From assembly GCF_024213555.1 (NCBI RefSeq), contig NZ_JANAVO010000011.1, forward strand, positions 123,164 to 187,163: a stretch of DNA of 64,000 nucleotides. The letters are read 5' to 3'. The notes beneath the pieces were generated by a model. It did no database searches. It was not told the DNA's origin and was given only the letters and a program-made list of their open reading frames with translations. Position numbers and translations under genes: made by a program. Shown here piece after piece: positions 55,070 through 63,883 of this stretch (positions within the stretch are counted from its first letter, which is position 1; each line of letters begins with the position of its first letter). Source of the stretch: Allokutzneria sp. A3M-2-11 16 (GTDB taxonomy: Bacteria; Actinomycetota; Actinomycetes; Mycobacteriales; Pseudonocardiaceae).

Positions 55070-56503
55070 GTGCGCCCTGCCTTGATCGCCCTCGTCACCG
55101 CGGTCGCCGTCACCGCGGCACCCGTACCCGCCCTGGACGCCGGGGAGACCGTCGACTCCTGGCTCACCACCACCTCCGACGACCGGGGTCGCGTGGTCAC
55201 CAGGGGACTGCAACCCCAGACGCCGATCCGCTTCACGCCCGGGACCGGCGGCGCGACCATCACCGTCGACGAACGCCGCACCTACCAGCAGTTCGAGGGC
55301 GGCGGCGCGTCCATCACCGACACCACGGGCTGGCTGATGGGCAGTAGCGGCGCGTTGAGCGCGGCGACCCGCGACGCCACCATGCGCAAGTTGTTCCACC
55401 CCGCCGAGGGCATCGGCCTGTCCTTCATCCGCAACCCGATGGCCTCGTCGGACCTGGCGCGGTTCGACTACTCCTACGACAACACCTGTTGCGACGTAAG
55501 CGATTTCAGCATCAACCACGATCTCGCGGACATCCTGCCGCTGACGAAGCAGGCCAAGGACCTCAACCCCGCGATGACGGTCATGGCCTCGCCGTGGAGC
55601 GCACCCGCGTGGATGAAGGACAACAACCACATGCACCAGGGTTGGTTGCAGGCCAAGTACTACGGGGCCTACGGCGAGTACTTCGCCAAGTACATCCAGG
55701 CCTACCAGTCACGTGGCGTCCCGATCGACTACATCTCCGCGCAGAACGAACCGACGTGCTGCGCGGGTTATCCGTCGATGCGGTGGAACACCGAGGGGCT
55801 GGTCTACTTCACCAAGAACGCGCTGTGGCCCGCGTTGCGGCGCGCGGGCGTCACCAACACGAAAACCCTTGTGCTGGACTGGAACTGGAGCGACTACGAC
55901 GCCTGGGGCGCTCAGCAACTCGCTGATCCGCAGATCACCGGGGACCCGCTGTTCGGCGGCATCGCGTGGCACGGGTACGGCGGCGACGTCGCGAAGCAGA
56001 CCGAGGTGCACAACCGGTACCCGGGCGTGAAGGCGTACGGCACCGAGCACTCCGGCGGGAACTGGATCCGGAACCAGCACGACGAGGACATGCTCAACGT
56101 CATCGACTACACCAGGCACTGGGCCCGCAGCGTGGTGAAGTGGAGCCTCGCGCTCGACCAGAACCAGGGTCCGCACAACGGCGGCTGCGGCGTCTGCACC
56201 GGGCTGATCACCGTCCACAACGGGGACGGCAGGCACGGCCAGGTCGACTACACCGTGGAGTACTACACGATGGGCCACCTGACGAAGTTCGTGAAGCCCG
56301 GGGCCGTCCGGATCGACTCGACCGACAACGCCGCGGTGCGCAACGTGGCGTGGCGCAACCCGGACGGCTCCAAGGTGTTGATCGCCCACAACACCACGTC
56401 CGGCACCCAGAACCCGAAGGTCGGCTGGGGCAGCCAATCCTTCACCTACTCGTTGCCCGCCAAGACCTCGGCGACCTTCGTGTGGCGGGGTGATCAACGC
56501 TAG
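55070..56503 (+). CDS. secreted GH30-family glycosidase
   Basis: A 477-residue exported enzyme. A short signal peptide (about 1-22) precedes a GH30 (beta/alpha)8 domain with QFEGGGASITDT, the acid/base Glu in ISAQNEPT and the nucleophile Glu in YGTEHSGG, then a beta-domain. GH30 includes glucosylceramidases, beta-1,6-glucanases and xylanases; the QNEP/TEHSGG form is near the glucosylceramidase-like branch. GTG 55070 starts the signal peptide. It is divergent from the endonuclease gene. Confidence 0.93.
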   Translation: MRPALIALVTAVAVTAAPVPALDAGETVDSWLTTTSDDRGRVVTRGLQPQTPIRFTPGTGGATITVDERRTYQQFEGGGASITDTTGWLMGSSGALSAATRDATMRKLFHPAEGIGLSFIRNPMASSDLARFDYSYDNTCCDVSDFSINHDLADILPLTKQAKDLNPAMTVMASPWSAPAWMKDNNHMHQGWLQAKYYGAYGEYFAKYIQAYQSRGVPIDYISAQNEPTCCAGYPSMRWNTEGLVYFTKNALWPALRRAGVTNTKTLVLDWNWSDYDAWGAQQLADPQITGDPLFGGIAWHGYGGDVAKQTEVHNRYPGVKAYGTEHSGGNWIRNQHDEDMLNVIDYTRHWARSVVKWSLALDQNQGPHNGGCGVCTGLITVHNGDGRHGQVDYTVEYYTMGHLTKFVKPGAVRIDSTDNAAVRNVAWRNPDGSKVLIAHNTTSGTQNPKVGWGSQSFTYSLPAKTSATFVWRGDQR

Positions 56504-56506
56504 CCT
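56501..56506 (+). promoter_or_regulatory. TAGCCT -10 box of a leaderless gene
   Basis: TAGCCT overlaps the GH30 stop codon and lies 6 bases before GTG 56513. No GTCR box is present at the expected spacing upstream. Confidence 0.4.
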
Positions 56507-56512
56507 GTGCCG

Positions 56513-57100
56513 GTGAGCGAGGCGACTGTGCGGTACCAGCGGGCGATGGCGGGTTTCGACGCGGTGGCGGGGGCGGTGCCCGAGGACCGGTGGACGGCCG
56601 CTTCCCCGTGCCGGGGCTGGACCGCGCGGGACGTCGTCGGTCACGTTCTGAGCTCGCAGGACATGCTCTTCGCGTGGATCGCCGGGAAGCGGCCGACCAT
56701 GCCGGACGAGGACCCGGCCGCCAGGGTCGGCGGAGACCCGCGCGGGGCGTGGCGCACGACCTACGCGGAGGTGGGGACGGCGCTCGCCGATCCCGGCCTC
56801 GCGACCCGGCCGGTGACCACCTACCCCGGCGGACCGTCCACTGTGGACGAAATCCTGGACAGCGGGCTGGTCGAGCCGCTTGTGCACGCGTGGGATCTGG
56901 CGCGCGCGACCGGTGTGGAGTTCGCCCTGGACGACGCGCTCGCCACGGAATGCCTGCGCGCCATGAAGGAGCACGAGCGGCGCGTTCGCCTCTCCGGCAT
57001 GTTCGGCTCCGAGAACCCCGTCGCCGACGACGCCACCCCGGGCGAGCGCCTCCTGGCGTTCCTGGGCCGCGACCCCGCCCAGTCACCCCTCCTCGGCTGA
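56513..57100 (+). CDS. TIGR03086-type metal-binding protein (DinB/MDMPI fold)
   Basis: A 195-residue four-helix protein: ASPCRGWTARDVVGHVLSSQ (first His), EPLVHAWDLARATG (second His). It belongs to the TIGR03086/maleylpyruvate isomerase N-domain group, thought to be mycothiol-linked. GTG 56513 is favoured by the TAGCCT box; GTG 56507 is in frame. The end is followed by the copy C element. Confidence 0.88.
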   Translation: MSEATVRYQRAMAGFDAVAGAVPEDRWTAASPCRGWTARDVVGHVLSSQDMLFAWIAGKRPTMPDEDPAARVGGDPRGAWRTTYAEVGTALADPGLATRPVTTYPGGPSTVDEILDSGLVEPLVHAWDLARATGVEFALDDALATECLRAMKEHERRVRLSGMFGSENPVADDATPGERLLAFLGRDPAQSPLLG

Positions 57101-57113
57101 GGCCGCCGCTTTT

Positions 57114-57186
57114 CCCGTTTCGTACTCATAGCAGGAAAAAGAGCGCTCCCAAATCCCGTTATGAGTACGAAACGGGAGTTCTCTAG
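57114..57186. repeat. 63-bp inverted-repeat element, copy C
   Basis: The stem CCCGTTTCGTACTC (57114-57127)/GAGTACGAAACGGG (57163-57176) is identical to the other copies. Its reverse complement matches copy A almost base for base, including the tag, here AGTTCTCTAG (57177-57186). It lies between convergent genes. Confidence 0.9.
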
Positions 57187-57243
57187 CTACCTCAGCGGAG
57201 GTGGAGGGGGCGCGCGGGATGGGAGTGCACGGGATGAGTATAG

Positions 57244-57558
57244 CTACGCCTGGGGGTCGGGGGCCTGGTCCTGTTGCTCCCCGAGGGCGAACGCGACCTG
57301 TCCGTCATCGGTGACCTCGGCGTCGAGGACCTTGTCGTCGAGGTACACCGCGGCGAGCGGGTCGAGGAAGACGTGCGTGCCCTCGCCCGCGAGCACCTGG
57401 TCGTCCTCCTCAGGGCCAGGGGTGATCGACATCTCCAGGGCGCCCGGCTGCCCGCCGTCCGTGGTGGCGGCGATGCGCAGCCCGGCTCCCTCAGGCACCC
57501 CCTCCGCAGAGGTGATGGTGCGGACGACCTCGATGGCCGTGGGGGTGAAGACGAGCAT
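57244..57558 (-). CDS. HesB/IscA-like protein
   Basis: A 104-residue protein with the HesB fold (LVFTPTAIEVVRTI; GLRIAATTDGG; HVFLDPLAAVYLDDKVLD). True IscA proteins have three cluster-binding cysteines; none is visible here, so iron-sulfur transfer is doubtful. The usual annotation is Fe-S cluster assembly protein HesB-like. The C-terminus is acidic. Confidence 0.85.
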   Translation of the reverse strand: MLVFTPTAIEVVRTITSAEGVPEGAGLRIAATTDGGQPGALEMSITPGPEEDDQVLAGEGTHVFLDPLAAVYLDDKVLDAEVTDDGQVAFALGEQQDQAPDPQA

Positions 57559-57669
57559 TCCGCTCTCCCTTCCGGGGATCTCGGCGAGAAGAAGCCGACA
57601 ACGCTAGCCGGGTACCCGGAACCGCGCGGGATGAACGCGCGGGTCGCAGAAGAGTTCTCGAACCAAACC

Positions 57670-58860
57670 CTACTTCCGTTGGTGCGCTTGACCGACGCCC
57701 AGCAAAGCGACCGCCCCGAGTGCCCCCACGATCGCGAAAGCGTAGAAACCCCAAGGGTATGCGACGCCCGCGGTGAGCATGGCGCCGCCGAGCAGCGGGC
57801 CGGAGATCGCGCCGATCCTGCCGACCCCGGCCGCCCAGCCCAGCGCGGTGGCGCGGTTGTCCGCCGCGTACACCCGCCCGATGTAGGCGTACACCAGCAC
57901 CTGCGAGCTGAACACGAAGAACCCGGCGGCGAAGACCGCGACGTACACGCCGATCTGCGGCAGGCGGACGCTGAGCAGCGCGAGGGCCACCGCGGCGACG
58001 GTGAACCAGGTGACCCCCGCGCGGCGCACGCCGACGCGGTCGGCGATGGACCCGGCAACGAGCAGGCCGGCGATCGCGCCGAGGTTCAGCGTCAGCAGCA
58101 GGCCGAGCGCGTCGCCGAGCTCGTAGCCCGCCGCGCGCATGATCTGCGGCAGCCAGGTGTTGAGGCCGTAGACCAGCAGCAGCCCCATGAACGAGGCCGC
58201 CCAGAACGCCGCGGTCGCCCGCCCGAGCCCACCGCGGAACAACGAGGCGATGGTCGCGAAGGAGGACTTCGAGTGCTCGCGGGAGAAGGAGTCCGGCAGG
58301 TACCGGATCATCAGCGGTACCAGCACGAGCGCCGGGGCGGCGCCGATCACGAACATCGCCCGCCAGCCCAGCTGCGGGATCACCACGATGCCCAGCAGCG
58401 CCGTCAGCACCGCGCCGACGTGGTAGCCGGTCATGATCGTCGTGGTCCCGCTGACCCGTCCCGCCCTGGCCTGCTCGGTGACCAGGGTGATCGCGGTGGG
58501 CAGGCAGCCGCCGAGCCCGATCCCGGCGAGGAAGCGCAGCAGCCCGAACACCGTCACCGACGGCGCGACCGCGCACAGGGCCGTGCACAGGGAGAATCCC
58601 GCGACGGCGAAGACCAGCGCCCTGCGCCTGCCGATCTGGTCGGTGACCGTCCCGATCACCAGCGCGCCGACCATCATGCCGAGCAGGCCGACCGTGGAGA
58701 CCACCGACGCGCTCGCCGGGGTCAGCCCCCACACGGCGCCGTCCAGCAGCGTCGGCAGAACGGTACCGAGTACCACCAGGTCGAAACCGTCGAGCAGCAC
58801 CGCGCTCCAGCACAGCGGAAGGACCCACCGCGCACTGGTCAGCCGGTCTTGGGTGAGCAT
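57670..58860 (-). CDS. MFS transporter, aromatic acid:H+ symporter type
   Basis: A 396-residue transporter of 12 helices. CWSAVLLDGFDLVVLGTVLP matches the AAHS (PcaK/BenK-like) start, with the motif GTVTDQIGRRRALV and RFLAGIGLGGCLP. It likely imports an aromatic acid. It is divergent from an IclR-family gene, a common pairing for aromatic catabolism, although no ring-cleavage genes are in the window. Confidence 0.92.
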   Translation of the reverse strand: MLTQDRLTSARWVLPLCWSAVLLDGFDLVVLGTVLPTLLDGAVWGLTPASASVVSTVGLLGMMVGALVIGTVTDQIGRRRALVFAVAGFSLCTALCAVAPSVTVFGLLRFLAGIGLGGCLPTAITLVTEQARAGRVSGTTTIMTGYHVGAVLTALLGIVVIPQLGWRAMFVIGAAPALVLVPLMIRYLPDSFSREHSKSSFATIASLFRGGLGRATAAFWAASFMGLLLVYGLNTWLPQIMRAAGYELGDALGLLLTLNLGAIAGLLVAGSIADRVGVRRAGVTWFTVAAVALALLSVRLPQIGVYVAVFAAGFFVFSSQVLVYAYIGRVYAADNRATALGWAAGVGRIGAISGPLLGGAMLTAGVAYPWGFYAFAIVGALGAVALLGVGQAHQRK

Positions 58861-58988
58861 GCGACCTCCGGAGGAAAACCGAGCGGGGCTTGCCGAGCGC
58901 CAAGAGTGGTGGGAACACTTCCCTCGCGCCCAGAGATCTTCCGCCCAGCGGAAGCCCTGGTCGTCCCCACCCCCAGGAAGGCGCTCCG

Positions 58989-59798
58989 ATGCCCAGGCCA
59001 GCCACCCCGCCGCCCAGCGTCTCCGCGCGGCTGCTCAGCGTCCTGGAGGCGTTCGGCCCCGGCAGCCCGCGGCTGACCCTCTCCGAGATCTCCCGCCGCA
59101 CCGGTCTGCCGCTGACCACCGCGCACCGCCTGGTCGGCGAGCTCGCCGCGTGGGGCGGCCTGGAACGCGACGGCGAGGGCCGCTACCAGATCGGCTTGCG
59201 GCTGTGGGAGATCGGCGCGCTGGCCCCGCGCGGGCTCGGCCTGCGCGAGACGGCCATGCCGTTCCTGGAGGACCTCTACGAGGCGACGCACGAGAACGTG
59301 CAGCTCGCCGTGCTCGACGGGAACGACTCGGTGTTCCTGGAGCGGCTGTCCGGGCGCGAGGCGGTGCACGTGTTCACCCGCGTCGGCGGGCGGTTGCCCG
59401 CGTATGCGACCGGGGTCGGGCTGGTCATGCTCGCGTACGCCTCGCACGAGGTGCAGGAGGCCGCGATCTCCTTGCCGCTCAAGCGGTTCACCGAGAAGAC
59501 GATTCCGAACGGCGCGGCGCTGCGGCGGGTGCTGGCCGATGTGCGGCGCCAGGGCTTCGCGATCAGCGACGGCCAGATCGAGCTGATCGCGGTGTCGGTG
59601 GCGGCCCCCGTGCGCGGCCCGGACGACTCTGTGGTCGCGGCGATCTCGGTCGTGGTGCCGTCGGAGAACGGCGACGCCTACGCGCACCTGCCCGCCGTGC
59701 GCGCGGCGGCCCGGGGCATCTCGCGGGCGCTGGGTGCTCCCAGCGCCCGTCGGCCACCGGGCTCGGTGCGCCGCGAGACGTTCAGCGCACCGGGCTAG
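58989..59798 (+). CDS. IclR-family transcriptional regulator
   Basis: A 269-residue IclR regulator: winged helix about 12-72 (RLTLSEISRRTGLPLTTAHR) and effector domain (LPAYATGVGLVMLAYAS; AAPVRGPDDSVVAAIS). ATG 58989 has AGGAAGG upstream. It is divergent from the AAHS-type transporter and probably controls it in response to an aromatic acid. Confidence 0.92.
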   Translation: MPRPATPPPSVSARLLSVLEAFGPGSPRLTLSEISRRTGLPLTTAHRLVGELAAWGGLERDGEGRYQIGLRLWEIGALAPRGLGLRETAMPFLEDLYEATHENVQLAVLDGNDSVFLERLSGREAVHVFTRVGGRLPAYATGVGLVMLAYASHEVQEAAISLPLKRFTEKTIPNGAALRRVLADVRRQGFAISDGQIELIAVSVAAPVRGPDDSVVAAISVVVPSENGDAYAHLPAVRAAARGISRALGAPSARRPPGSVRRETFSAPG

Positions 59799-59801
59799 TG
59801 C

Positions 59802-60335
59802 TCAGGAGATGGTCAGCTCGCTGGTGAACTCCGGCCCGCCCTGCTCGACTCCAGCGGCCGTGGCGGAGCGCTTGGCGGGCCCGCTCACCTTGTAGGCGAA
59901 GGTGAACCGCAGGTTGGCCATGCCAGTCTTGCCGCCGACCTTGACCGGGAAGGCGCAGTGGCCCCACAGGTCGTAGTTCTTGTTGCGGGCGTTCTTCGGC
60001 ACCGAGGAGTGCCAGGTGTAGGTGACCGCGATGTTGCGGTGGTGGTCGGTGTACGGCAGCTGCATGTGCCCGGCCTTGCACGTCATGCGGCCCGCCGCGA
60101 TTGCGCGGACCTGGGGCGCGACGGTGAACGCCCACGGCACGGTGACCGCGCTGCTGGAGGTCCACCGCGCGCTCACCTGCGCGGTGAACGTGCCGTTGGA
60201 GTCGGTGCGCTTGTAGGAGGGCGACGGGCTGGCGAAGGTGTGCCGGTGCCCGAACGCCTCAGCGGGCAGGGTCGTGCTCGCGAGCACGACCGCGACGAGC
60301 GCGGAGACCAGGGCGGCGGAGGACGAGCGACGCAT
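59802..60335 (-). CDS. secreted hypothetical protein
   Basis: A 177-residue protein with a clear Sec signal (about 1-27, ending AEA) and a beta-rich mature part with two cysteines (MTCKAGHMQ, WGHCAFPVK) that could form a disulphide. No family recognised. It ends just after the IclR stop on the opposite strand. Confidence 0.75.
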   Translation of the reverse strand: MRRSSSAALVSALVAVVLASTTLPAEAFGHRHTFASPSPSYKRTDSNGTFTAQVSARWTSSSAVTVPWAFTVAPQVRAIAAGRMTCKAGHMQLPYTDHHRNIAVTYTWHSSVPKNARNKNYDLWGHCAFPVKVGGKTGMANLRFTFAYKVSGPAKRSATAAGVEQGGPEFTSELTIS

Positions 60336-60436
60336 GAGGGGTCCTTGTCAGGTTCTGACCAAGTACGACGATTGCTCGCCAAGTAGAACCTCCGCCGCCC
60401 GCCCGAGCAGCCACTTTGTCGCCGCCATCACACAAA

Positions 60437-60454
60437 GTAATCAGATTAGATTAC
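60437..60454. promoter_or_regulatory. GTAATC-N6-GATTAC operator-like palindrome
   Basis: A perfect 6+6+6 inverted repeat in an AT-rich patch, between the esterase 3' end and the secreted protein gene start. It is probably a regulator site for the latter (about 100 bases upstream of its ATG). Confidence 0.4.
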
Positions 60455-60471
60455 CCTGCGTAATGGACGGC

Positions 60472-62067
60472 TCACCTCAGGGAGTTCCAGAACGCCAGCT
60501 TGTGCTGGGCCACGTAGTCGATCCGCCCGATGTTCTTCTCCCCCGGCGCGAGCTGCTGCACGAATTCGCCGGAGCCGAACGGGGACCACTGCGGCAGCGT
60601 CGATCCGTTCGGATTCGCCGAACGCGCGAAGTTCGCCCAGTACCGAATCATGTCCGAGGACAGCGTGCGCTGTTCCGGGCTGATTTTGCTGTCGAAATCC
60701 GCGTCCCGGAAAAGGTACGGGACGTCGGCGGCGTGGAAGGCGCCCGGCGGCAGGCTCGGCGGCAGCGGCAGGTACATCGGCGCGCCGCGGTCGGCGAAGG
60801 AGTAGAAGTACGTCGGCGCCTTCCCGGCGAACAGCCTGGCCTGCTCGTAGTTCGCCCGCGCCCACATCCGGTCGGTCAGCAGCGCCGCCCAGGCCACGCT
60901 CGGCGAGGCGTAGTCCGACAGCGGGTACCTCGCGATGATCTTGGGGGCCTGGTCGCCGAACGCCTCGGCCACCAGCTCCGGGAAGCGCTGCGGGGTCACC
61001 GGGTTGCCCACCATGTCGTGGAACAGCCCGACGAGGGTGCTGTGCTCGTCGCGGGTGGTGCCGGTGATCACCGGCACGGGCTCGGCCCGGCCCTCGCGCA
61101 GCGTCTTCGCGGGCAGCTCCGGCAGCACCGACGTGCCGAAGGCGTAGGGCTGGAACAGCCGCATGTGCGGGATCAGCTTCGCCACCGGCACCGCGCGCAG
61201 ACAGTCCAGGGTCCGCGCGGGATCGGTGCAGCCGACCTCGGCGGCGATCCTGGAGCCGTCCTCCTCCGCTGACGGCAACGACCGCCAGCCGTACCACTCG
61301 ATCGCGGGCAGCCCCGGCATCATCGCCGCGGCGGGCAGGTCCATCAGCGCGAACCCGCTCTGCACGATGGCGCGCTGGAAAAGGCCCTTGGAGGCCGGAG
61401 CGGTCATGTGCGCCGTGGTCGCCAGCGCGCCGTAGGACTCACCGAAGAGCGTCACGTTGCCGGGGTCGCCGCCGAAGCCGCTGATGTTCTCGCGCACCCA
61501 GCGCAGCGCGGCCTGCTGGTCCTGCAGCCCGTAGGAACCGGAGTCGGCGAGCCCCGGGTGGGCGAAGCCGCCGAAGACCCCTAAGCGGTAGTTGATCGTC
61601 ACCACGACCACGTCGCCGGTGCTGGCGAGCTGACGCGCGTCGAAGTAGTTGCCCGCGCCGACCACCCCGTCGCCGTGCACCCACACCATGGTCGGCTTCG
61701 GGGAGCGCGCGGTCGCCGAGCGCGGCGCCGTCACGTTGAGGAACAGGCAGTCCTCGGTCGCGCTGTCGGACTGGGCGTAGGCGGTGGACTCCTGCGGGCA
61801 GGGGCTGCCCGGCTTGGTCGCGTCGCGCACGCCGGTCCAGGGCTGGGCGGGCTGCGGCGAGCGCCAGCGCAGCGGGCCGGAGGGAGGGGCGGCGTACGGG
61901 ATGCCGGAGAAGCTGCGGTGCTCGGCGGTCGCGACGCCGCGCAGGGTTCCGGCGGGCGTGCGCACCAGCTCACCGTCGTTCCCGCCGGGGCCGGCCGGGC
62001 CCGCGCAGCCGACAGCCGTCAGGAGAAGAGCGGACAGCAGGACCGGGGAGACACGTCGCGCGCTCAT
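60472..62067 (-). CDS. type B carboxylesterase/lipase, lipoprotein
   Basis: A 531-residue alpha/beta hydrolase of the carboxylesterase B family. Lipobox TAVGC (Cys about 21) suggests a membrane-anchored enzyme outside the cell. Nucleophile Ser in FGESYGALAT; the oxyanion region reads VWVHGDGVVG where HGGG is usual; family marks EDCLFLNV and INYRLGVFG are present; the acid Glu probably lies in TRDEHST. ATG 62067 starts the signal peptide. Confidence 0.93.
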   Translation of the reverse strand: MSARRVSPVLLSALLLTAVGCAGPAGPGGNDGELVRTPAGTLRGVATAEHRSFSGIPYAAPPSGPLRWRSPQPAQPWTGVRDATKPGSPCPQESTAYAQSDSATEDCLFLNVTAPRSATARSPKPTMVWVHGDGVVGAGNYFDARQLASTGDVVVVTINYRLGVFGGFAHPGLADSGSYGLQDQQAALRWVRENISGFGGDPGNVTLFGESYGALATTAHMTAPASKGLFQRAIVQSGFALMDLPAAAMMPGLPAIEWYGWRSLPSAEEDGSRIAAEVGCTDPARTLDCLRAVPVAKLIPHMRLFQPYAFGTSVLPELPAKTLREGRAEPVPVITGTTRDEHSTLVGLFHDMVGNPVTPQRFPELVAEAFGDQAPKIIARYPLSDYASPSVAWAALLTDRMWARANYEQARLFAGKAPTYFYSFADRGAPMYLPLPPSLPPGAFHAADVPYLFRDADFDSKISPEQRTLSSDMIRYWANFARSANPNGSTLPQWSPFGSGEFVQQLAPGEKNIGRIDYVAQHKLAFWNSLR

Positions 62068-62330
62068 GCAAAAGAAATACCCAGTCATCGATTGGCTGAA
62101 CAAGGCCATCAGTCACGATTCTGAAGTGCCCTTTGTCACGTGAATCCCATGTCATTTATCATGTTTACCTTAAATGGGAACTTCTTCACGTCCACGAGTG
62201 GACCACAATCCGTCCCGGAAAACTACCCCGATCGAGTTAATGGGTGAAGGTGAACCCGGTCCGCGTCCCGATCGGCCGACCACGCATGATGGACGCACTG
62301 CACTGGAGGACAACTACAGGAGGACCGGGC
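62068..62330. promoter_or_regulatory. AT-rich divergent promoter region
   Basis: The 263 bases between the esterase and FKBP genes include a markedly AT-rich stretch (62125-62175) with CCCAT...ATGGG and GTGAA...TTCAC inverted arms. It probably holds the divergent promoters; no specific box can be assigned. Confidence 0.4.
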
Positions 62331-62705
62331 ATGGCCCTGGAGAAGCCCGAGGTCGACAAGTACGAGGGCGACGCGCCCGCCGACCTGGTGGTCACCGACA
62401 TCGTCGTCGGCGAAGGCGACGAGGCGACGGCGGGCAAGGTCGTCAGCGTGCACTACGTCGGGGTGTCGCACTCCACCGGCGAGCAGTTCGACGCGTCCTG
62501 GGACCGCGGCGAGACCTTCGAGTTCCCGCTCGGCGCGGGCCGCGTCATCGCGGGCTGGGACCGGGGCGTGCAGGGGATGAAGGTCGGCGGGCGCCGCCAC
62601 CTGGTCATCCCGGCGCACCTGGGCTACGGCGACCGCGGTGCGGGCGGCGTGATCAAGCCGGGCGAGACGCTGCTGTTCGTGGTGGACCTGCTCGCGGTGC
62701 ACTAG
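62331..62705 (+). CDS. FKBP-type peptidyl-prolyl isomerase
   Basis: A 124-residue single-domain FKBP: VVSVHYVGVSHSTGEQFDAS, GRVIAGWDRGVQGMKVGGRR and IPAHLGYGDRGAGG carry the active-site aromatic and Asp residues. It has no signal, so it is cytoplasmic. ATG 62331 has AGGAGGA upstream. It is followed by a terminator hairpin. Confidence 0.95.
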   Translation: MALEKPEVDKYEGDAPADLVVTDIVVGEGDEATAGKVVSVHYVGVSHSTGEQFDASWDRGETFEFPLGAGRVIAGWDRGVQGMKVGGRRHLVIPAHLGYGDRGAGGVIKPGETLLFVVDLLAVH

Positions 62706-62720
62706 CCGCGACGCACGACA

Positions 62721-62750
62721 ACGGCCCGGGTGGACCTCCGCCCGGGCCGT
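62721..62750 (+). terminator. terminator of the FKBP gene
   Basis: ACGGCCCGGG (62721-62730) and CCCGGGCCGT (62741-62750) form a perfect 10-bp stem, followed by CGTCGTCCCT. Confidence 0.75.
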
Positions 62751-62834
62751 CGTCGTCCCTGCCCGCGCTGTCCCTTGCCCGTACTGGGGCACCGGGCAGA
62801 ATGTCGGGGCGGGTCCCGCGAGTGGAGGGTGGCC

Positions 62835-63803
62835 ATGACAGTTCCCCACGACGACGTCCCCAGCATCGACCTCGAACCCTGGTTCCACGGCGACGAGGCC
62901 GACCGCCGCGCCGTCGCGTCCGAAGTGGACAGTGCGCTGCGCGAGTCGGGTTTCCTCCTGGTGACCGGGCACGGCGTGCCCACCGAACTGCGCGCGTCGG
63001 TGCGCACCGCGGCCAGGGAGTTCTTCGCCCAGCCCGAGCAGGTCAAGCGGCGGTACGCGGTGAAGGTCGGCGAACGCGGCTGGCTGCCACCCGGCGTCGA
63101 GGCCAACGGGCTCGCCGAGGGCACCGTGACGCCACCGGACCTCAAGGAGACCTACTCGGTCGGCTCCGAGCAGAAAACGGGCGACCCGGAGCTCGACGGG
63201 TTCTGGTTCCCGGACAACGTGTGGCCCGCCGAATCCCCTTCCCTGCGAGCGCACGCCGAGGAGTACCTGGCGCGGATGCGCGCGCTGGCCGACGAACTGC
63301 TGACGATCTGCGCGGTCGCGCTCGGCAAGGAAGAGGACTTCTTCACCCGCGAAACGCGGCACCCCTCGTTCACCATGAACATCAACCGGTACCCGCCGCT
63401 GACCGACGTCGGCGAACCCGAGCCCGGGCAATTCCGCATCGGACCGCACACCGATTTCGGGACCGTGACGATCCTGGACCGCGAAATGGGCCTCGGCGGA
63501 CTCCAAGTGCACACTCTGGACGGACGATGGGTGGACGCGCCCTACGATCCCGCGGCCTTCACGATCAATATCGGGGATTTGCTGGCGAGGTGGACCGGAG
63601 ATCGGTGGCGGTCGACTCGGCACCGCGTGCTCCCGCCCGACCCCCGGGCACCGAAGGAAGAACTGGTGTCGCTGATCTTCTTTTACGAGCTGTCGCCGAA
63701 GACGTGGATTTCTTCGTTGGGGCCGCCGGTGGGGGTTACGGCTTATCCGCCGGTGTTGGCTGATACTTATCTTCGGGGGAAGTTGGCGGAGATTTCTGTG
63801 TGA
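62835..63803 (+). CDS. 2-oxoglutarate/Fe(II) oxygenase, isopenicillin N synthase-like
   Basis: A 322-residue dioxygenase. N-terminal DIOX_N region (VPSIDLEPWFHGDEADRRAV; GFLLVTGHGVP), then the jelly-roll core with iron ligands His and Asp in GPHTDFG and His in STRHRVL, plus the 2-oxoglutarate or substrate Arg four residues... in the RHRVLPP segment. It resembles plant-like flavonoid/gibberellin-type oxygenases found in actinomycetes. The substrate is unknown. ATG 62835 follows GGAGGG. Confidence 0.9.
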   Translation: MTVPHDDVPSIDLEPWFHGDEADRRAVASEVDSALRESGFLLVTGHGVPTELRASVRTAAREFFAQPEQVKRRYAVKVGERGWLPPGVEANGLAEGTVTPPDLKETYSVGSEQKTGDPELDGFWFPDNVWPAESPSLRAHAEEYLARMRALADELLTICAVALGKEEDFFTRETRHPSFTMNINRYPPLTDVGEPEPGQFRIGPHTDFGTVTILDREMGLGGLQVHTLDGRWVDAPYDPAAFTINIGDLLARWTGDRWRSTRHRVLPPDPRAPKEELVSLIFFYELSPKTWISSLGPPVGVTAYPPVLADTYLRGKLAEISV

Positions 63804-63824
63804 GGTTTTGTTGGGATTGCAGTG

Positions 63825-63883
63825 GGCTGGGCTTCCAGCTTGCGTGGCTGGACTTCCAGCGTTCGCGGGCTGGGGCTTCCAGC
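63825..63883. repeat. three tandem hairpin repeats GCTGG...CCAGC
   Basis: GGCTGGGCTTCCAGC (63825-63839), GGCTGGACTTCCAGC (63846-63860) and GGCTGGGGCTTCCAGC (63868-63883) recur every 21-22 bases, each a short hairpin. They follow the oxygenase stop codon. No gene is recognised from 63804 to the end of the window. Confidence 0.7.

Noticed and set aside
63825..63883. Three regularly spaced repeats considered as a CRISPR array
   Set aside because: The spacing is only about 6 to 8 bases between 15-base hairpins, there are no unique spacers of the right size and no cas genes.
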